A stretch of DNA of 64,000 bases from Pelagadaptatus sp034112445 (GTDB lineage: Bacteria; Pseudomonadota; Gammaproteobacteria; Pseudomonadales; Cellvibrionaceae). The stretch covers positions 1 to 64,000 of the forward strand of contig JAWUVI010000035.1 in the NCBI GenBank assembly GCA_034112445.1, given 5' to 3'. A model generated the notes under the pieces. The model did not search any database. It was not told the DNA's origin and was given only the letters and a program-made list of their open reading frames with translations. Positions 60,890 through 64,000 of this stretch are shown in pieces (the first letter of the stretch is position 1; the number at the start of each line of letters is the position of its first letter). The translations under genes and the position numbers were made by a program.

Positions 60890-62790
60890 TCGGCAAGTTT
60901 AGTTTCTAGAGCTTCAAACTCTTCACCAAGAAGCATCCATTCTTCTTCGGTCGTCTCAAGCTTATTACGTAAATCGCTTTGCTGCTGTAATAGGGGTTGG
61001 AGCTGGCTTTTATTCTCTTCAAGATACAGCTCAGTTGAGCCTAATTGTGTTTCTATATCACAGAGCTGGATCTCAAGCTTATCGACGTTAAGCTCAAGCT
61101 TTTTAAGTTTGTTACGCATTGGTTGCAGTTGCTTACGCAAACTAGCCGCCTGTTGTCTTTGCTGTTTTCTATCGACTTTATCTTCAGAATTAATAGAGTC
61201 GGACGATTTTGATTCATCTTCGAGCGAGTGCTCATTGTTTTGAAGCCAGCGATGGTAATCGTCTAAATCCCCATCGAAAAAATCGGCTTTGCCGTTCGCG
61301 ACCAATAAGAATTCATCGACACTGTTGCGCAACAAATGTCTATCATGAGAAATAATCAGCACGGCTCCCGCGTAGGTTTGTAGTGCCAGCGTTAAAGCTT
61401 CGCGCATTTCTAAATCTAGATGGTTGGTTGGCTCATCGAGTAATAATAAATTGGGTTTTTGCCACGCAATTAATGCGAGAGCAAGGCGAGCTTTTTCGCC
61501 ACCAGAAAAATTCTTGATAGTTTCAAAGGCGCGATCCCCATGAAAATCAAAGCCACCTAGATAATTGCGAATTTCTTGCTCGCTGGCGGTGGGCGATAAG
61601 CGTTGAATATGCAGAGCGGGGCTTGCGCCAATATCTAAGGCCTCGAGTTGGTGCTGATTGTAGTAACCGATGGCTAAATGCTCTCCGCATACCCGGGTGC
61701 CAAATGTGGGGGTTAAATCGTTGACCAAGGCTTTAATGAGTGTCGACTTACCGGCTCCGTTAGGGCCTAACAATCCTAAACGGCTGTTGGGTTCTATACG
61801 TAGATTTACGTTCTTTAAAATAGATTTGTCGCTATAGCCAAGATCGACTTGGCTTAACACTAACAACGGATTAGACGTTTTATCAGCGCACGGAATACTG
61901 AATGTAAACGGGGAATCAATATGAGCCGGGGCAATTCGTTCAAGACGCTCAAGTGATTTGAGTCGGCTTTGGGCTTGCCGAGCTTTGGTGGCTTGGGCAC
62001 GAAAGCGATTTACAAACTGTTCAATGTGAGCAATCTGAGTTTGCTGCTTCTCGAACATCTGTTGTTGCTGAGCTAGACGTTCACTTTTTTGTCGTTCGAA
62101 GCTCGAGTAATTGCCGTTGTATAAATTGAGCTTTTGCTGATCTATGTGGACAATATGTTTGACGATGTTATCAAGAAAATCGCGATCGTGAGAAATGATC
62201 AGCAAAGTACCTTGGAATTGTTGCAGGCGTTGCTCTAACCACCAAGTCGTGTCTAAATCCAAATGGTTGGTCGGCTCATCAAGTAATAATAAATCCGCAG
62301 GGCACATAAGTGCTTGCGCTAAGTTTAAACGAATTCGCCAGCCACCGGAAAAATCACTCACAGGTCTCAATGTGTCACTGGCTTTAAAGCCAAGACCATA
62401 GAGCAAAGTTTGAGCGCGGGATTCGGCGGTGTAGCCATCGATGTGTTCAAACTCAGAATAAAGTTGCGCGAGTTTGTCGCCATCATCGGCTGCGCTAATA
62501 GCGGTTTGAATGCGACGAAAATCTTGGTCGCCATCTAACACAAAATCAATAGCGCTGCGGTTGCTGTGACCAACTTCTTGGCGCATGTAAGCAATACGCC
62601 AATGATTGGGGATTGATACATCGCCTTGATCGACACCAAGTTCTCCGGCAAGTACTTTAAAAAAAGTTGATTTGCCCGAACCGTTGGAGCCAATAATCCC
62701 GACTTTATGCCCGGCATGAGCTCGTAAGTTGGTATTTTCGAGTAGAATTTTATGGCCTCGTTGGAGGCTAATATTGGTTAGGGTAATCAT
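60886..62790 (-). CDS. ABC-F ATPase, YheS type
   Basis: Ribosome-associated translation factor by family. 634 residues, close to E. coli YheS. Two ABC domains: Walker A GSNGSGKST (34-42) and GPNGAGKST, each with LDEPTNHLDL after a signature (LSGG-like DFSGGWRIRLNLAQ and NFSGGEKARLALAL). Between them is the ARE-like linker helix pair (SERLAQQQQMFEKQQTQIAHIEQFV region). A long C-terminal coiled coil follows (about 525-634). No membrane segments, so not a transporter. The C-terminal overlap with the GGCT gene couples them. Confidence 0.95.
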   Translation of the reverse strand: MITLTNISLQRGHKILLENTNLRAHAGHKVGIIGSNGSGKSTFFKVLAGELGVDQGDVSIPNHWRIAYMRQEVGHSNRSAIDFVLDGDQDFRRIQTAISAADDGDKLAQLYSEFEHIDGYTAESRAQTLLYGLGFKASDTLRPVSDFSGGWRIRLNLAQALMCPADLLLLDEPTNHLDLDTTWWLEQRLQQFQGTLLIISHDRDFLDNIVKHIVHIDQQKLNLYNGNYSSFERQKSERLAQQQQMFEKQQTQIAHIEQFVNRFRAQATKARQAQSRLKSLERLERIAPAHIDSPFTFSIPCADKTSNPLLVLSQVDLGYSDKSILKNVNLRIEPNSRLGLLGPNGAGKSTLIKALVNDLTPTFGTRVCGEHLAIGYYNQHQLEALDIGASPALHIQRLSPTASEQEIRNYLGGFDFHGDRAFETIKNFSGGEKARLALALIAWQKPNLLLLDEPTNHLDLEMREALTLALQTYAGAVLIISHDRHLLRNSVDEFLLVANGKADFFDGDLDDYHRWLQNNEHSLEDESKSSDSINSEDKVDRKQQRQQAASLRKQLQPMRNKLKKLELNVDKLEIQLCDIETQLGSTELYLEENKSQLQPLLQQQSDLRNKLETTEEEWMLLGEEFEALETKLAE

Positions 62791-62881
62791 GCTGCTATTG
62801 TAACTGAGAATGTGTAAAGATGATTAGCAATAAAAATGGAAATCGCTGTAAAACAGCATTCATTAAACAGGCGAAAAATTA

Positions 62882-63346
62882 ATGTCACGATTAAGCCTTT
62901 GGGAAAGTGTACTGGAGATTTACTCTATTGCGAGTATGGAAACCGTGTGCTTAGAATTACAAGATAAGCACAATGCTAGAGTTACTTTTTTATTATGGGC
63001 GATTTGGTTGGACAATAATGGTTATGACTTTGATGCTGATTTTTGGTTGGACACTTATAGAAAAGTTGGCTGTAGGAATGCGGCTGTTGTTGCAATAAGA
63101 GCTGTACGCCGGAGGTTGCCCAAGTCAGGTATGAATTTATATTTACGTGAAAAAATTAAGCGGTTAGAGTTAAGAAATGAAAAGAAAATATTAGAAAAAT
63201 TAGAAAAATTAACCTTAAACAGTTCTGTAATTTCTACAGAAACAGGGCAGTCAACCACACACCCTTACCTAGAAAATTATTTGCAGGAACTTGAGCAGAA
63301 AACCTATTTCATGAAAATTATCAGGATCATAAATAACGGAGGTTAA
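62882..63346 (+). CDS. DUF2390/TIGR02444 family protein
   Basis: 154 residues, soluble and helical. LWESVLEIYSIASMETVCLELQDKHNARVTFLLWAIWLD matches the TIGR02444 signature. Function unknown. Often encoded beside a YheS-type ABC-F gene, as here, where it diverges from it across 90 bases. The next gene begins two bases after its stop. Confidence 0.85.
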   Translation: MSRLSLWESVLEIYSIASMETVCLELQDKHNARVTFLLWAIWLDNNGYDFDADFWLDTYRKVGCRNAAVVAIRAVRRRLPKSGMNLYLREKIKRLELRNEKKILEKLEKLTLNSSVISTETGQSTTHPYLENYLQELEQKTYFMKIIRIINNGG

Positions 63347-63347
63347 T

Positions 63348-63839
63348 ATGAAGCTTTTCATCAAATTTCTAATGTTTGTCGTTGTTTTAGGTGTGGCGGG
63401 TTTGTTTTTTATAAAAAAGCCGGATGGGGCACCTTGGCTAACAGCCAGTGCTTTTATTCCTGATGTAACACCAATTAAAAAAATGTTGGCTAGCGTAAAG
63501 AGGGGCAGCTTAACCGACGCATCACAAAATAGGTCGGGAAAGACCCAAGTCTATCGTTGGCAAGATAAAGACGGTAATTGGCAGTATTCAGATCAACCAC
63601 CAGCAGTGGCCAAAGCGGATGAGATCTGGATTGACCCCGATACGAATATGATTCAAGGTTTAGCGGCTAAAACTGAAGTAGAGGCTGCAAAATCCCCTGC
63701 GCCTAGTATACCATTACCGATGACAGTCGCGCCGAGTCAAGTGGGAAAGCTGATGGATGATGCCAAAGCAGTTTCCGCGTTAATGGATAAACGGAATAAA
63801 GAAATTGAAACTCTTTCCGATGGTGCTGGTCGTAAATAA
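63348..63839 (+). CDS. DUF4124 membrane-anchored protein
   Basis: 163 residues with an N-terminal membrane helix (FIKFLMFVVVLGVAGLFFI) and a DUF4124 motif VYRWQDKDGNWQYSDQPP at about 65-82, a small periplasmic beta module of unknown function. A GGAGG directly before the start gives a strong ribosome site, and the two-base gap from the previous gene implies cotranscription. The C-terminal half is low-complexity and helical. Confidence 0.87.
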   Translation: MKLFIKFLMFVVVLGVAGLFFIKKPDGAPWLTASAFIPDVTPIKKMLASVKRGSLTDASQNRSGKTQVYRWQDKDGNWQYSDQPPAVAKADEIWIDPDTNMIQGLAAKTEVEAAKSPAPSIPLPMTVAPSQVGKLMDDAKAVSALMDKRNKEIETLSDGAGRK

Positions 63840-63898
63840 CCAGGCTTTCAATAACAAAGTTAACAATCACATTAATAACGATAAAACTAGGGACATAT

Positions 63899-64000
63899 AT
63901 GTTGAACAAAAAATTAAGCAGTGCAATAGCCACTACAACACTAATGCTGTCTGCTTCTTTTGCGTCAGTAAGTTTTGCTGATTCAGATTTAAAAACAGTA
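63899..64000 (+). CDS. start of a secreted protein, cut by the window edge
   Basis: The first 34 codons read MLNKKLSSAIATTTLMLSAS followed by FASVSFADSDLKTV, a signal peptide with a cleavage site after SVSFA. AGGGA lies five bases before the ATG. The rest is outside the window and no family can be assigned. Confidence 0.7.
   Translation, partial: MLNKKLSSAIATTTLMLSASFASVSFADSDLKTV

Noticed and set aside
60878..61243. 121-codon frame opposite the ABC-F C-terminus
   Set aside because: Ser/Leu/Cys-rich shadow of the Glu/Lys/Gln-rich coiled coil on the other strand.

Overview
The window looks like a chromosome segment from a marine-type gammaproteobacterium of the Pseudomonas/Cellvibrionales side of the class. 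This is inferred from gene content and order, not from a marker phylogeny. Composition is moderately AT-rich. Several blocks have the order I recall from Pseudomonas: rsmB-fmt-def // LysM(tsaP-like)-dprA-tsaC-hemF-aroE; coxB-coxA-ctaG-coxC-DUF2909-SURF1-(small SCO-like)-ctaA-ctaB-SCO; znuB-znuC-zur // znuA then polA; engB // cytochrome c4-dsbA-diguanylate cyclase; argB-algC-coaBC // radC-rpmB-rpmG; mutM // coaD, rsmD // ftsY-ftsE-ftsX-rpoH. No tRNA, rRNA, insertion sequence, integrase, phage gene or CRISPR array was seen, and no stretch over 300 bases lacks a gene.

Layout. 1-7.6 kb: translation and cofactor housekeeping (rsmB, fmt, def, dprA, tsaC, hemF, aroE, gamma-carbonic anhydrase). 7.7-10.7 kb: oligopeptidase A, a YheV-like zinc ribbon and an unknown protein. 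11.0-19.7 kb: a complete cytochrome c oxidase locus, with structural subunits (subunit II carries a fused cytochrome c domain), copper delivery (CtaG, SCO), heme A synthesis (CtaB, CtaA) and assembly (SURF1). 19.7-22.9 kb: zinc uptake locus around a perfect Zur-type palindrome, followed by a 34-residue lipoprotein. 23-25.7 kb: polA.

26.0-38.0 kb: the accessory part and the most interesting section. All genes are on the plus strand and tightly packed: a TolC-like outer-membrane lipoprotein with a C-terminal SPOR domain, a short HlyD-type adaptor, a 1666-residue repeat protein with an N-terminal LEPR-XLL-like motif, a membrane adaptor with a GAF-like N-terminus, a protein joining a PqqD-like N-terminus, an M50 site-2-protease-like core and a HlyD-like C-terminus, and a BamE-like coiled-coil lipoprotein. 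No ATPase or RND pump gene is present. It lies between polA and engB, which I recall as near neighbours in Pseudomonas, so it reads as an inserted export/surface-display module with an undescribed energy source and sorting logic.

38-64 kb: mostly core genes again: EngB, cytochrome c4, DsbA (a possible lipoprotein), an active-looking diguanylate cyclase, SlmA, ArgB, a membrane-anchored AlgC with unusual active-site variants, CoaBC (without the dut gene usually next to it), RadC, L28/L33, a haloalkane dehalogenase, a solute-binding-like protein, MutM, CoaD, RsmD, FtsYEX, RpoH, DUF423, TrmB, DUF2959 lipoprotein, OmpA, EfpL, a gamma-glutamylcyclotransferase-like protein, a YheS-type ABC-F protein, a DUF2390 protein, a DUF4124 protein and the start of a secreted protein cut by the window edge.
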